Source of the DNA: Sediminicola luteus
GTDB taxonomy: Bacteria > Bacteroidota > Bacteroidia > Flavobacteriales > Flavobacteriaceae
NCBI RefSeq assembly: GCF_002514735.1
Contig: NZ_KZ300477.1
Coordinates: 187,879 to 251,878, forward strand
Length of the DNA: 64,000 bases
Reading direction: 5' to 3'
Part shown: positions 1-9,432 of the stretch, one piece after another
Layout: each line of letters begins with the position of its first letter
Position numbering within the stretch: the stretch's first letter is position 1
Notes under the pieces: generated by a model
What the model saw: the letters and a program-made list of their open reading frames with translations, nothing else
The model's database searches: none
What the model was told of the DNA's origin: nothing
Translations under genes and position numbers: made by a program

Positions 1-702
1 TTGCATATTGGGGCTCAATATCTGGAAATATACCACCTTTTGCTGTACTTTTTTTACCGACGGATTGGCCTTTATGGTAAAACAACCCCTAACTTTTTCG
101 ACCATATTGGCCTTAGAGGTTTTTAAAGGCTTACCATTGGTGCGCAAACGGTAGGCAGAACCTAAGGAATAGGAAAGGTTCAAATAATTCTTAACCTTTA
201 GCTCTTCACTTAATTCTTTGTTTTTCTCACGCAATAGAGCCTCGGTCTCGGATAAGGAGGAGCTTCTATCACGCAATTCTTCTATTTGTTGTTTGGTATC
301 GCCATATTGCTTGGCCAACAAACTATTATTGTTTTGCAGGTAGCGGGTTTTGGCCATTAAACTATCGTGCCTTACCTGTAGTATTCTTAGTTCCTTTTTG
401 AATTGTCTGAGTTTGGAGATGGTAAAGTTCAATTTCCCTACTGAATCGTACAATTGCTGAACCTTGTACCTAGAGTCTTGAATTTCAATTTCATTCACCT
501 CGTTCAAAGCCGATAAACGATCTACTTCGGCATTGAGAAGGGTAATATCTTTTTGGAAGATTTTTTCTTGCTGGGTAAGATAATCGATTTCATTCGCTGA
601 ACTCGCCGCGTTGAAATAGAACACGATAAGTATAATAACGATAATAGCAGCCAATATGGCATAGACTATCCGGTGGTTTAATTTGGTTTGTTTATCTTCC
701 AT
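1..702 (-). CDS. Membrane-anchored coiled-coil protein (partial, 3' end outside window)
   Basis: This frame reads open from an ATG at 702 down to the window edge, 234 codons, so the C-terminus is missing. Residues about 13-30 form one strongly hydrophobic helix (AILAAIIVIILIVFYF), preceded by a short charged cytoplasmic tail. Residues about 35-180 are rich in Leu, Glu, Lys and Gln with heptad-like spacing, which suggests a long coiled coil. The last part seen, starting near residue 190, is less helical and may be a compact domain. It is divergent to comF with a 39-bp gap. I recognise the general Bacteroidota architecture but no named family. A role in envelope organisation is only a guess. 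Confidence 0.7.
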   Translation of the reverse strand, partial: MEDKQTKLNHRIVYAILAAIIVIILIVFYFNAASSANEIDYLTQQEKIFQKDITLLNAEVDRLSALNEVNEIEIQDSRYKVQQLYDSVGKLNFTISKLRQFKKELRILQVRHDSLMAKTRYLQNNNSLLAKQYGDTKQQIEELRDRSSSLSETEALLREKNKELSEELKVKNYLNLSYSLGSAYRLRTNGKPLKTSKANMVEKVRGCFTIKANPSVKKVQQKVVYFQILSPNMQ

Positions 703-741
703 ACAACCGTTAGGAAATTAAAGCTCGATTAAATAGGTTAA

Positions 742-1455
742 GTGTTGCTTTCAGCGATTTCAAATATAGCCAATGATATACATAGCATCCTACTTCCTAG
801 GGGGTGTTTTGGATGTACTGCAAACTTGGGTAAAGGTGAACGATCTTTATGCACCGTTTGTCGGGATCAGCTACCGTTTACCGAGTACAATTTTATCGAT
901 GAAAATCCAATCGACCGGATTTTCTATGGTAAAATTCCTGTTAAAAAAGCAAGTTCACTCTTTTTTTACCATGAAAATGGCAGGATCCAACGCATAATCC
1001 ATCACTGGAAATACAATAAACAGGAACAGATAGGTAGCTTTCTGGCGGCACTTTATACACCCATTTTAGAAGCAGACCCTGGTTTTGAAAAACCTGACCT
1101 TATCGTTTCGGTGCCATTGCATAAAAACAAAATTCGAAAAAGAGGGTACAATCAGTTAGATTTAGTAGGAAAATCATTTTCCGAAAATTTCCACTGTAGG
1201 TATGAAAACAAAGTCCTTGTAAAAACCCAGAACACGCGGACACAGACACGAAAAAATCGTTGGTGGCGCTGGAAGGGGGTTCAAGATTTATACCAACTAA
1301 ATGGGTCGGATAGCGTTCGTGACAAGCGAATATTATTGATCGACGATGTTATAACCACTGGGGCCACACTCGAAGCCTGTGCCCAAACCCTATTCGCCGG
1401 AGGCGCAAAAGAAGTTTCGATAGCTACGATTGCCGTAGTTCCCAGTTTCGGTTAA
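742..1455 (+). CDS. comF: ComF family phosphoribosyltransferase-like protein
   Basis: A 237-residue protein with the two parts typical of ComF/GntX. The N-terminus has a zinc-ribbon-like pair of CxxC motifs (C22/C25 and C37/C40). The C-terminus is a type I phosphoribosyltransferase domain with a PRPP-binding motif at residues 197-209 (ILLIDDVITTGAT) and the conserved RGYNQ loop near 134. In transformable bacteria ComF helps bring incoming single-stranded DNA into the cytoplasm; in others its role is unclear. The start is a GTG at 742, because the ATG at 773 is in another frame. The family call is firm; a competence role here is inference. Confidence 0.9.
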   Translation: MLLSAISNIANDIHSILLPRGCFGCTANLGKGERSLCTVCRDQLPFTEYNFIDENPIDRIFYGKIPVKKASSLFFYHENGRIQRIIHHWKYNKQEQIGSFLAALYTPILEADPGFEKPDLIVSVPLHKNKIRKRGYNQLDLVGKSFSENFHCRYENKVLVKTQNTRTQTRKNRWWRWKGVQDLYQLNGSDSVRDKRILLIDDVITTGATLEACAQTLFAGGAKEVSIATIAVVPSFG

Positions 1456-1553
1456 TTCAAAAAACACGCAATCCCAATGCTTTCATAAAATAGGATTCTT
1501 GCTATTACATTCCTTATTTTAGTCGTTAATTTGTTGCATTAAGCAGGGCTATT

Positions 1554-3170
1554 ATGGTTATACGTGCATTAGGGGTACTTTTCTTTATTTTAATGGCTTT
1601 GGCCTTGGTACAATGTGGCCGTATGGGCTCACCCTCGGGAGGACCAAAAGATGTTACCCCACCTGTCTTGATAAATGCCGACCCCCCGAATAGGTCCATT
1701 AACTTTACAGCTACAAGTTTCCGATTGGAATTCGATGAATTCGTAAAGCTAAAAGACATTCAAAACCAATTGATCGTTTCCCCTCCATTAAAATACCAAC
1801 CCATTATTACCCCACAGGGGAACGCCAATAAATTTGTAGAAGTAAAAATCAAGGATACCTTACGCCCCAATACCACCTATACCTTTAATTTCGGGCAAAG
1901 TATAGAAGATAACAATGAAGGGAACCCAAACCGTTTCCTTACCTATGTGTTCTCTACGGGCGATTATCTCGATTCACTTTCTCTATCGGGGGTGGTAACC
2001 GATGCCTTTAACGAAAAGGCAGACACCTTTATCAGTGTTATGCTGTACGAAATGGATAGCACCTATACCGATTCTACTATATACCTACAGCCTCCGAGCT
2101 ATATGACGAATACCTTGGACAGCACCACCTTTTTCCAATTAAACAATCTAAAGGCCGGGCGTTATGCCCTTATGGCCCTTAAAGACGAAGGAAAAAACAA
2201 TATGTTCGACCAAAACACAGATAAGATCGGTTTTGTTACCGATACTATAGTGTTACCCACGGATTCGGTATATGGGTTGAATTTGTTCCGCGAAGTCCCG
2301 GATTATTCAGCGGCCGTACCTTCTATGGCCTCTGGCAATCGGATAATTTTTGGATATACCGGGGCCAAAGCTTCCGAACTGGAGCTAAACCTGTTAAGCG
2401 CCTTACCCGATTCTGTAAAAACCACCGTTAACAAGGATGTGGAAAAAGACACCTTGAACTTTTGGTTTAGTGCACTAGAAGCGGACTCCTTGGTATTTAC
2501 CCTGAACAATACGGTAGAGCAAGTATTGGATACCTTTATTATAAAAACCCGAAAACTCGATTCCGATTCATTGAACCTTCGGCCTAACCAAAGTAGTTCG
2601 TTAGACATGATGGCCCCCTTTTTTATTCAAGCCAACACCCCTATAGTTGCCTTAGAGACGGACAGTATTCAATTGATGAACCTAAACGATTCTACCCAAA
2701 TGGATGTTAAGGTCTCGCTCGACACCTTAAACAATAGATTAGATGTGGCCTTGGGCAAAGAACCCAATATGGCCTATGGGCTAACCTTGCTACCGGGTAC
2801 CCTTACCGATTTCTTTGGGCAGGCGAACGATACCATAGACTATCGATTGTCTACAGCCAGTTTAGCCGATTTTGGAAATCTTCGCTTAAACTTGACCGGC
2901 AATGTAAACTATCCGCTCATTTTGCAATTGACCAATGAAAAAGGGGAAACCCAACGGGAATTGTTCGCTTCGGAAGGGTATACCTTTGAGTTCAACCTAA
3001 TTAAACCGGGCAACTATAAAATCCGTTTGATACAAGATGCCAATGGGAACCAAAAATGGGATACCGGAAGCTTTTTGGAAAAAAGACAGCCCGAAAGCGT
3101 ACTTTATTACCCAAAAACCCTTGAAATCAGGGCCAATTGGGACCTAGAGGAAACCTATACCTTGTACTAA
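1554..3170 (+). CDS. Ig-like domain lipoprotein (Big_5 type)
   Basis: A 538-residue protein starting with a signal peptide and a lipobox ending at Cys21 (LVQC), so it should be anchored in the outer membrane or periplasm. Residues about 35-130 read as a bacterial Ig-like (Big_5) domain: a TPPVL start, an LEFDEFV strand and an NTTYTFNFG strand, the usual signature of this Bacteroidota lipoprotein family. The middle and C-terminal parts are beta-rich with repeated D/T/L strands, and the last 100 residues resemble a second sandwich domain (GNYKIRLIQDANGNQKWDTG). No catalytic motif is visible. It stands alone, about 100 bp after comF. Function unknown. Confidence 0.85.
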   Translation: MVIRALGVLFFILMALALVQCGRMGSPSGGPKDVTPPVLINADPPNRSINFTATSFRLEFDEFVKLKDIQNQLIVSPPLKYQPIITPQGNANKFVEVKIKDTLRPNTTYTFNFGQSIEDNNEGNPNRFLTYVFSTGDYLDSLSLSGVVTDAFNEKADTFISVMLYEMDSTYTDSTIYLQPPSYMTNTLDSTTFFQLNNLKAGRYALMALKDEGKNNMFDQNTDKIGFVTDTIVLPTDSVYGLNLFREVPDYSAAVPSMASGNRIIFGYTGAKASELELNLLSALPDSVKTTVNKDVEKDTLNFWFSALEADSLVFTLNNTVEQVLDTFIIKTRKLDSDSLNLRPNQSSSLDMMAPFFIQANTPIVALETDSIQLMNLNDSTQMDVKVSLDTLNNRLDVALGKEPNMAYGLTLLPGTLTDFFGQANDTIDYRLSTASLADFGNLRLNLTGNVNYPLILQLTNEKGETQRELFASEGYTFEFNLIKPGNYKIRLIQDANGNQKWDTGSFLEKRQPESVLYYPKTLEIRANWDLEETYTLY

Positions 3171-3201
3171 GAGGCTTTTTCGAAACATGTCAAAACCGTT
3201 C

Positions 3202-3969
3202 CTAAGGCCGTAACTCGAACTTATCGCGATCATCCAAAAACCTTAACTTTTCGCGGGTTTCCAATACTGTACTTTTTTCTAATTGAGCATACAACACCGA
3301 TTCTTCTTCCGTGAAAGCCACTTGCTGCCCTAAGGCATCGTACACGGCCGAATGCCCCACAAATTCATAGCCATTGCCATCTTCCCCGATACGGTTCACG
3401 CCAATCACATAGGCCATATTCTCTATGGCGCGTGCTTTTAATAAGGCATCCCAGGCCGTTACGCGTGCCTTGGGCCAGTTGGCCACGAACAACAAAAGAT
3501 CATAATCATCTATATTCCGGGCCCAAACGGGAAAACGAAGGTCATAACAGACCAGAGGTCGGATTCGGAAACCTTTGTATTGGATCAATACATTCTTTTC
3601 TCCACGGGTATATGACTTGTCCTCTCCAGCCAAGGTAAACGTATGGCGCTTATCATATACTTCATATTCCCCATGGGGGTGAACGAACAAAAACCTGTTG
3701 AAATATTGATCGCCTTCTTTAAAAATAGTACTACCTGCTATGGCAAACCCATAGTGTTGGGCCAAATTTTTCATCCAGTTTAAGGTGTTGGTTCCTAAAT
3801 CGTCTGGAAAACGTTCAGGATGCATCGAAAACCCTGTGGTAAAGGTTTCAGGCAATACTACTAGATCCACAGCCTCAAGTTTTGCCAGTTCATTTTCTAT
3901 TCTGGCATAATTATCTTCTGGCGACTCCCAAACCAAAGAAATTTGCATCAAGGCTACTTTTAACTGCAT
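3202..3969 (-). CDS. yafV: Omega-amidase / nitrilase-family C-N hydrolase (YafV type)
   Basis: A 255-residue C-N hydrolase with the complete nitrilase triad: Glu41 in LPETF, Lys107 in YDKRHTF and Cys141 in VCYDLRFPVW. The spacing and the YDLRFP motif match omega-amidase YafV/Nit2, which hydrolyses 2-oxoglutaramate and 2-oxosuccinamate, the by-products of glutamine and asparagine transamination. It is cytoplasmic, with no signal peptide. The length is normal for the family. It faces the Ig-like lipoprotein gene convergently. Substrate assignment is from family knowledge, not directly visible. Confidence 0.9.
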   Translation of the reverse strand: MQLKVALMQISLVWESPEDNYARIENELAKLEAVDLVVLPETFTTGFSMHPERFPDDLGTNTLNWMKNLAQHYGFAIAGSTIFKEGDQYFNRFLFVHPHGEYEVYDKRHTFTLAGEDKSYTRGEKNVLIQYKGFRIRPLVCYDLRFPVWARNIDDYDLLLFVANWPKARVTAWDALLKARAIENMAYVIGVNRIGEDGNGYEFVGHSAVYDALGQQVAFTEEESVLYAQLEKSTVLETREKLRFLDDRDKFELRP

Positions 3970-4148
3970 GTGATAGGGCTTTGTTCAAAGATAGGGAAAC
4001 CTAACTACCCATTTGGATTTACGACCAAAACGGGAAGGTGTATTAAGTTCAAATGATAACCTTCTTATATAACAGAGGTTTGTTTTTTCGACAGCTTGAA
4101 TAGTGTAAGACGAGAGACCGAAAGTTTGGGCAAAGCTAAATCCATTGG

Positions 4149-4184
4149 TATGGGATTCCTCCGCGTAGCTCGTTCGGAATGACA
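4149..4184. repeat. Dispersed GTCATTCCGAA-type repeat
   Basis: In the gap between the omega-amidase and the lamin-tail lipoprotein lies a stretch reading, on the minus strand, GTCATTCCGAACGAGC followed by GGAGGAATCCC. From memory this resembles a short intergenic repeat that recurs in many Bacteroidota genomes. A related diverged stretch lies at 53915-53942. Its function is unknown. Confidence 0.4.
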
Positions 4185-4195
4185 GTTTTCTAACG

Positions 4196-5542
4196 CTATT
4201 CCCTACTACCAGGCGAAAAATCAGCAGGCGCATTTTTAGGTTCATTTACCGTACCATTACCTCCTGAATCGTTATGAATTATCCATTCACTAGGGTCAAA
4301 CTCCGCATTACCAGCTACTATGTCAATCTTGCGAAAGGCTCGGCCATCTTCAAACTCATGGTCGGTACCCGTACCATCTTCACCAATACGTCCGAAAGCA
4401 TCGATAACAACACCAAAAGGGTCGATCAAAAATAGATTGTCGTCGCCATTGGAATCGGCCGGACTGTTTTTCCCTGCAGCCATATCGGGAGCAAAGCCAT
4501 AAATAGCTTCAAAAACCATAGGGTTTGGCGAAATTACCAAGGTTGCCTGGGCAGCGATAACATACCCAGTTAGATCAAGTGTGGAGCTGACCTCGGTATT
4601 GGCATTGGTATAGCGCTGCAATTGCCAGCCATCTAAGGCAATCGGCATATCCGATGCATTGTACAATTCCACAAAACGTGCCCCGGTGTCGTTATTAGGG
4701 TCGGCCAGTTCGGAAATAAAGACTTGCACAGAACTTATTTCCTTGGGACTGCATAAAAGGCCATCCATAGCCACATCTGCTACATCGCGAATGATTAATT
4801 GGGGTTGGTTCTTTTCCATCAAAAACACACCGGTGATACTACCATTACCCCTAGGAAGTGAATCGGCTTGGAATTCGGCATACCCACTATTGACCAGCAC
4901 CAATTCTTTGCCTTCACAATCCAACAAATGCCGTAAAGTCTCTTCCCTGGGAAATGCATAGAGGCTATCCCGCTCCTCGGCAACGATTTCCAATCCTTCG
5001 AATCGTACCAAACTATGGGAAACAGCATCTTCCAATTGCGATAATTTTACTACTGTTGGAGTCAATTGATTTATAGGTTCACAGGCTTTTTGAATATGGT
5101 CATCTATGGCATGAAAAGGCAATCGCCCTACGAACAGGTTCCCAAAAGCCTGAAATGTACCTCCCAAACTATACAGCCCCTTGCTTTGACCCAAATACAT
5201 GCCACGCGCATTTACCAACACCTTGGTCCCTTCCGGATAAAACAGATGTGATTCACGCAAATCGACCTCTAAAGCAATGCCATGGGTAGGATTTTGGGGT
5301 GTATCTTGAAGGTGGAGCACACTAAAAAAATTCCCGGCCCTATCGGAAGAAGACACATAGCCTTCAAACACCAGACTATCGGTCAGTTTAAGGGTTTCAC
5401 CCACAAATTGGGCTTTAATGTCGGCCATTGTGGTGTTCACTTCCCATCGATCACAGGCCACTTCAGAAAGGGCCAAATCTTGTGATCCATCACAAGCGAC
5501 CAACATAAGATAAACCATCAAAATACAGCGACCATATTTCAT
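4196..5542 (-). CDS. DUF5689 / lamin-tail domain lipoprotein
   Basis: A 448-residue exported lipoprotein (lipobox LVAC, Cys17). Residues about 30-260 match DUF5689, an OB-like domain often found in secreted Bacteroidota proteins; note the VFEGYVSSSDRAGNFF segment. Residues about 270-400 form a lamin-tail (LTD) domain: VFISELADPN, FVELYNAS and LDGWQLQRY are its characteristic strands. LTD domains commonly accompany extracellular nucleases. It starts one base after the upstream TonB receptor stops (receptor 5544-8297), so the two are probably co-transcribed. With the divergent nuclease at 8365 it forms a plausible functional module. The family call is strong, the biological role inferred. Confidence 0.85.
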   Translation of the reverse strand: MKYGRCILMVYLMLVACDGSQDLALSEVACDRWEVNTTMADIKAQFVGETLKLTDSLVFEGYVSSSDRAGNFFSVLHLQDTPQNPTHGIALEVDLRESHLFYPEGTKVLVNARGMYLGQSKGLYSLGGTFQAFGNLFVGRLPFHAIDDHIQKACEPINQLTPTVVKLSQLEDAVSHSLVRFEGLEIVAEERDSLYAFPREETLRHLLDCEGKELVLVNSGYAEFQADSLPRGNGSITGVFLMEKNQPQLIIRDVADVAMDGLLCSPKEISSVQVFISELADPNNDTGARFVELYNASDMPIALDGWQLQRYTNANTEVSSTLDLTGYVIAAQATLVISPNPMVFEAIYGFAPDMAAGKNSPADSNGDDNLFLIDPFGVVIDAFGRIGEDGTGTDHEFEDGRAFRKIDIVAGNAEFDPSEWIIHNDSGGNGTVNEPKNAPADFSPGSRE

Positions 5543-5543
5543 C

Positions 5544-8297
5544 TTATTCCGTTTTAGGGTTCTTTTTCAGGGAAAGGCTGTAGGCCAGGTTCACAAAATA
5601 AGTTCGGCCATAACCAAACCAATATTTTGGTCCAAAAGATGGTTGTCCCGAAAGGTTATCTTGATACCATTGGCCATAGTTACCGTTACGGTTCTGTTCA
5701 TAGCCACCGGTTCTAAAAATGCCATCGAAAAGATTATTGACACTAACGAACAGACTCAGATAATTACCCCCTAGCCGCCACGATTTACCTCCGGTAAGGT
5801 TCAAAAAATACATTTCAGGTAGAGCCGATTGTCGAAGTGCCCTCTCATAATCGTTTTGCGTTACCCCAGTAAACGGCTGCCCAGTTTCTGGATCTAAGGT
5901 GAAACTCTGGGTATGGGCCAAGCGCGACAAAGCGATATAACTCTTTCCTAGATAATTCGCCGTTACCCCTAGCCACCAATATTTCGGGTCACGGTAATGG
6001 CAACCAACGGACAGGGCGGTTTGGGGCCCTTGTGGCAACCGTAATCCTTTAAGGGAGGCCGTACCTAAATTTAAAACGCCCTCGGGATTGATAAAATCCT
6101 CGTCACTACCAGCGGTATCGAAGTTAATGGTGAGTTCGGAGTTATTCGCATAGGTGAATTTACCCACCGAGGCCACCATGGAAAGATCTACAGCGGAAGA
6201 AGCCTTATAGGTCACACCAATTTCCCCACCCAAATGCCGGGTATCCATTTCCGTTGTCACTTGCTGTACAAAGTCAGATCCAACCCCGGCATCGGTAAAG
6301 AAATACCCCACTTCGGTCAGGTTTTGGAAATGGGTATTGTATACCGTAAAGCGGCCATTCCATTGGGGCAAGCGCATCCAATACTGGGCTTCCCAAGCCT
6401 GTATGGTCATCGGGGAGATATTTGGAATCAATTGTTGGTTTTCCCGTGGATTTATGTAGGTGTTTTTTTGAAATGGGGGCCTTTCTTCGTGCAGTACGTT
6501 AACTCCTAATCGATGCCTTCCATTAAACTGGTAACGTAGCCCCGATTTTAATCCGTATCCGGAAAAACCAATGGTTTCCCCAGTACCTAAAGATGTATCG
6601 GGGTAGCGTCCGTTTCTAAAATTCCCGATTTTTTTATAGGTGTTACCCCACACTTTCCCACTAATAAACCCTTCCCATTTTTTCCATTGGTAATGCGACT
6701 GTAAAAAGGCTTCCCATTGTGTCGATTTAGTATCAAAATCATAGGAAAAACGGTCACCTTTATATTTCTTCAAGGGGCCATCCATATCATTGGCCGTTTC
6801 CGAAAAGGGGTCTATATCGTTATGGTATTCCGCCCCCAATAAATCGCGGATCTGGGCATAGTTTTCACTTTTGGCCCCATTAAATTGTATGCCACCATCT
6901 ATTTGCCATTGGGGTTTAGGAGTATAATTGAATTGCAAGGCCCCACTGAAACGATTGGTCGCCACCACATCGTCGTACCAAACATAATGCGCCTCCGTTT
7001 GGTTTTGATGGGCTTCGAACAAGGCTGCCCATTGCCATTGTGGGTCACTTAGAAAGGCCTGCCGGGCCAAATCGGCATTCTCAAAGTTGGCCCCGATCGG
7101 GCTATTGATATAAAACGAAGGCAAGTAACGGTAGTAGGTAGGATCAGGATTGGGCGCATTAAAATAACCGACCCTCGCATTCTTTTGTATTCCCGTTTGG
7201 TACATGGCACTGGCAGAGACTTTGAACACATCTCCTGTAAACCGATACTGAAATATTGCAAAAGGTTCTTGTATTTCCCGCTGTCTAGAATTGGTTGTTT
7301 CCCCATTTAAATTACCCCAATACGGATTATAACGATTACCCAACAGGTCATAAACCTCTTGGGTTAAGGCACTACTTCGACCTCGCTTTTGCGAAGCCCA
7401 AAAGCCAGTAAACAATAGCTTATGCTTGGGGTTCCAGCTAAACTCCGTTCCTAAATAAACCCCATAGGCATCGTAAAAAGTGCCTGGCATATAGCCTTGA
7501 CTGGCCCAACGACGCGATGCCGAAAGTGTATAGGCAAACCCTTTGGCAGAAACCGGATGCGTATAGGTGGCCATGAGCCTATTGGTATAGCTACGGTTTG
7601 CCACCGAAGTGGTTAAACGCAAGCCAGGGCGCAACCCAGATGGTGCGGTATCTATATAAGTTGAACCCAACAAATTCCCGAACCCATGTTGATCCCGATC
7701 CAAGGTCAACACCCCGGTTTGGTTACGAACCACATCGTTAAGTCCGCCCCAATGGCTCCACTGCGGTCGTCCGTTGAACATCGAATTCATCCGGATGCCA
7801 TTGATATGCACATTACCCCAAGCGGCATCATAGCCACGGACCCTAAAAAACGCCTGGCCGAAATCGAAGGCCGCCCTACGGTAAAACACCTCTCTTTCAG
7901 CCTGGAGAAAACCGACTGCTACATCTTGATCATCGCCTTCCAAAAGATCCTCCTGGGAAAGTGACAAAGTAGTAGTGGATTCGTTCCGAAGGGAAGGATG
8001 CAGATAAATCACCCCTAGGTCAGAACTATTTTCCAGTTGCCAAATATGGCGGTATTGGGCATAGCCCGTTTTTTCGAATAGGATTTCGGCATCCGTAGCC
8101 AATGAAATCCTGAAGGTAAACTTACCCTCGGCATCGGACTTGGTTTGCAAACCCGACCCAACTACAGAAATTGTAACACCAACCAAAGGAGCCCCCGAAT
8201 CAACATCTAATAACTGACCGCTAATGGGGGTGGGTTGTTGGTCGTATGCAAAACATTGATAAACAGCCCCAAGGAAAACGATTAAAACCATCCTCAT
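5544..8297 (-). CDS. TonB-dependent outer-membrane receptor with carboxypeptidase-like N-terminal domain
   Basis: A 917-residue TonB-dependent receptor. After a signal peptide of about 17 residues comes a carboxypeptidase regulatory-like beta-sandwich (about 25-95, ISGQLLDVDSGAPLVGVTI), then the plug (about 115-220, with FFRVRGYDAAWGNVHINGI) and a long beta-barrel ending in a terminal aromatic-rich strand (FVNLAYSLSL). No SusD partner lies beside it, so it is not an obvious polysaccharide locus. It is the first gene of an operon with the lamin-tail lipoprotein and is divergent from a secreted nuclease 67 bp away. The substrate cannot be told from sequence; breakdown products of nucleic acids or phosphoesters are a reasonable guess. 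Confidence 0.9.
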   Translation of the reverse strand: MRMVLIVFLGAVYQCFAYDQQPTPISGQLLDVDSGAPLVGVTISVVGSGLQTKSDAEGKFTFRISLATDAEILFEKTGYAQYRHIWQLENSSDLGVIYLHPSLRNESTTTLSLSQEDLLEGDDQDVAVGFLQAEREVFYRRAAFDFGQAFFRVRGYDAAWGNVHINGIRMNSMFNGRPQWSHWGGLNDVVRNQTGVLTLDRDQHGFGNLLGSTYIDTAPSGLRPGLRLTTSVANRSYTNRLMATYTHPVSAKGFAYTLSASRRWASQGYMPGTFYDAYGVYLGTEFSWNPKHKLLFTGFWASQKRGRSSALTQEVYDLLGNRYNPYWGNLNGETTNSRQREIQEPFAIFQYRFTGDVFKVSASAMYQTGIQKNARVGYFNAPNPDPTYYRYLPSFYINSPIGANFENADLARQAFLSDPQWQWAALFEAHQNQTEAHYVWYDDVVATNRFSGALQFNYTPKPQWQIDGGIQFNGAKSENYAQIRDLLGAEYHNDIDPFSETANDMDGPLKKYKGDRFSYDFDTKSTQWEAFLQSHYQWKKWEGFISGKVWGNTYKKIGNFRNGRYPDTSLGTGETIGFSGYGLKSGLRYQFNGRHRLGVNVLHEERPPFQKNTYINPRENQQLIPNISPMTIQAWEAQYWMRLPQWNGRFTVYNTHFQNLTEVGYFFTDAGVGSDFVQQVTTEMDTRHLGGEIGVTYKASSAVDLSMVASVGKFTYANNSELTINFDTAGSDEDFINPEGVLNLGTASLKGLRLPQGPQTALSVGCHYRDPKYWWLGVTANYLGKSYIALSRLAHTQSFTLDPETGQPFTGVTQNDYERALRQSALPEMYFLNLTGGKSWRLGGNYLSLFVSVNNLFDGIFRTGGYEQNRNGNYGQWYQDNLSGQPSFGPKYWFGYGRTYFVNLAYSLSLKKNPKTE

Positions 8298-8364
8298 GTC
8301 TGTCTATTTTGAATTTATGCTTCAAAAAGCGTAAAATAAACTACAGAAAAAGACTACAAGTCGT
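8298..8364. promoter_or_regulatory. Shared divergent intergenic region of receptor and nuclease genes
   Basis: These 67 bp are all that separates the start codons of the TonB receptor (minus) and the nuclease (plus). The region is AT-rich and must hold promoters for both directions. I see no clean -33/-7 pair. The shared space suggests common control. Confidence 0.4.
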
Positions 8365-9432
8365 ATGTTCGCAATAAAGCTTTTAGACATTCCCCGTATA
8401 AAAACAGTTGAGTTGCTGGTAATGCTTTGGTTATTTCCGACCGTTATCCAAGCACAAAAGACCGAGTACAACATATATACGGTAGCCTTTTACAATCTGG
8501 AAAATCTATTCGATACGGTCAACGACAGTTTGGTTCGGGACGATGAACGCACTCCGCATGGATCCTACCACTGGACAAAGGAACGTTATCAAGATAAGTT
8601 GCTAAAGCTGGCCACCGTCATTCGAGGCATTGGAGCACCATACGATTTGGATGGCCCCGAGATTATTGGGGTTTGTGAAGTAGAAAACGCCGATGTACTT
8701 GAAGATTTAATAACGAAACCTACCATGGCAGCACTAGATTACGGCTATGTACATTTCGATTCACCGGATGAGCGGGGCATTGACGTAGCCTTGCTCTACA
8801 AAAAGGAAAAATTTATACCTACAGCCTTTAAAAGCCATCGGTTATTGCTCGAGAATGAAAAGGGGTTTCGGGACTACACCCGAGATCAGTTGGTTGTATC
8901 CGGCATACTGGATACACATCCCATACACTTTCTAGTCAACCATTGGCCCTCACGAAGGGGCGGACAAAGCCGATCGGAACCTTATCGCTTAGCGGCGGCC
9001 AAACTTAATAAGCGAATCATTGATTCGCTGCGTCGTGAAGATCGGGAAGCCCGAATCGTAGCCATGGGCGACTTTAACGATGACCCATTGGACCACAGTT
9101 TCAAAAAGGTTTTAAAAACACAAAGTAGTACGACACCCATCGATTCCTTTGGATTGTATAACCCTATGGAACGTTTATATAAAAAAGGAATAGGCTCCTT
9201 AGCCTATAGAGACCGTTGGAGCCTATTCGATCAATTTTATTTTACGACAAACCTATTATCTAAAGAAGGTTTGTTTTTTTGGAAGGCCCAAGTGTATAGG
9301 CCCCAATTCTTGAAAAACGATAGCGGCCGGTATAAGGGTTACCCTTTTCGTACCTACGCTGGCAACCAATACCAAGGAGGCTACAGCGACCATTTTCCTA
9401 TTTACCTCTATCTATTGGCTAAAGTTCGGTAA
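8365..9432 (+). CDS. Secreted endonuclease/exonuclease/phosphatase (EEP) family protein
   Basis: A 355-residue protein with a hydrophobic export signal in the first 31 residues (ending IQAQ) and a full EEP fold. Visible motifs are NLENLFDT (metal-binding Asn/Glu), GVCEVEN (catalytic Glu), VNHWPSRRGGQ (catalytic His), MGDFNDDP (Asp/Asn) and a final YSDHFPI (Asp-His). These residues define Mg-dependent DNase I-like phosphodiesterases. Being exported, it should act on extracellular DNA, RNA or other phosphoesters. It is transcribed divergently from the receptor and lamin-tail lipoprotein. The last 14 bases overlap the tail of the DUF1080 gene on the other strand. Enzyme class is firm; substrate is not. 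Confidence 0.92.
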   Translation: MFAIKLLDIPRIKTVELLVMLWLFPTVIQAQKTEYNIYTVAFYNLENLFDTVNDSLVRDDERTPHGSYHWTKERYQDKLLKLATVIRGIGAPYDLDGPEIIGVCEVENADVLEDLITKPTMAALDYGYVHFDSPDERGIDVALLYKKEKFIPTAFKSHRLLLENEKGFRDYTRDQLVVSGILDTHPIHFLVNHWPSRRGGQSRSEPYRLAAAKLNKRIIDSLRREDREARIVAMGDFNDDPLDHSFKKVLKTQSSTTPIDSFGLYNPMERLYKKGIGSLAYRDRWSLFDQFYFTTNLLSKEGLFFWKAQVYRPQFLKNDSGRYKGYPFRTYAGNQYQGGYSDHFPIYLYLLAKVR

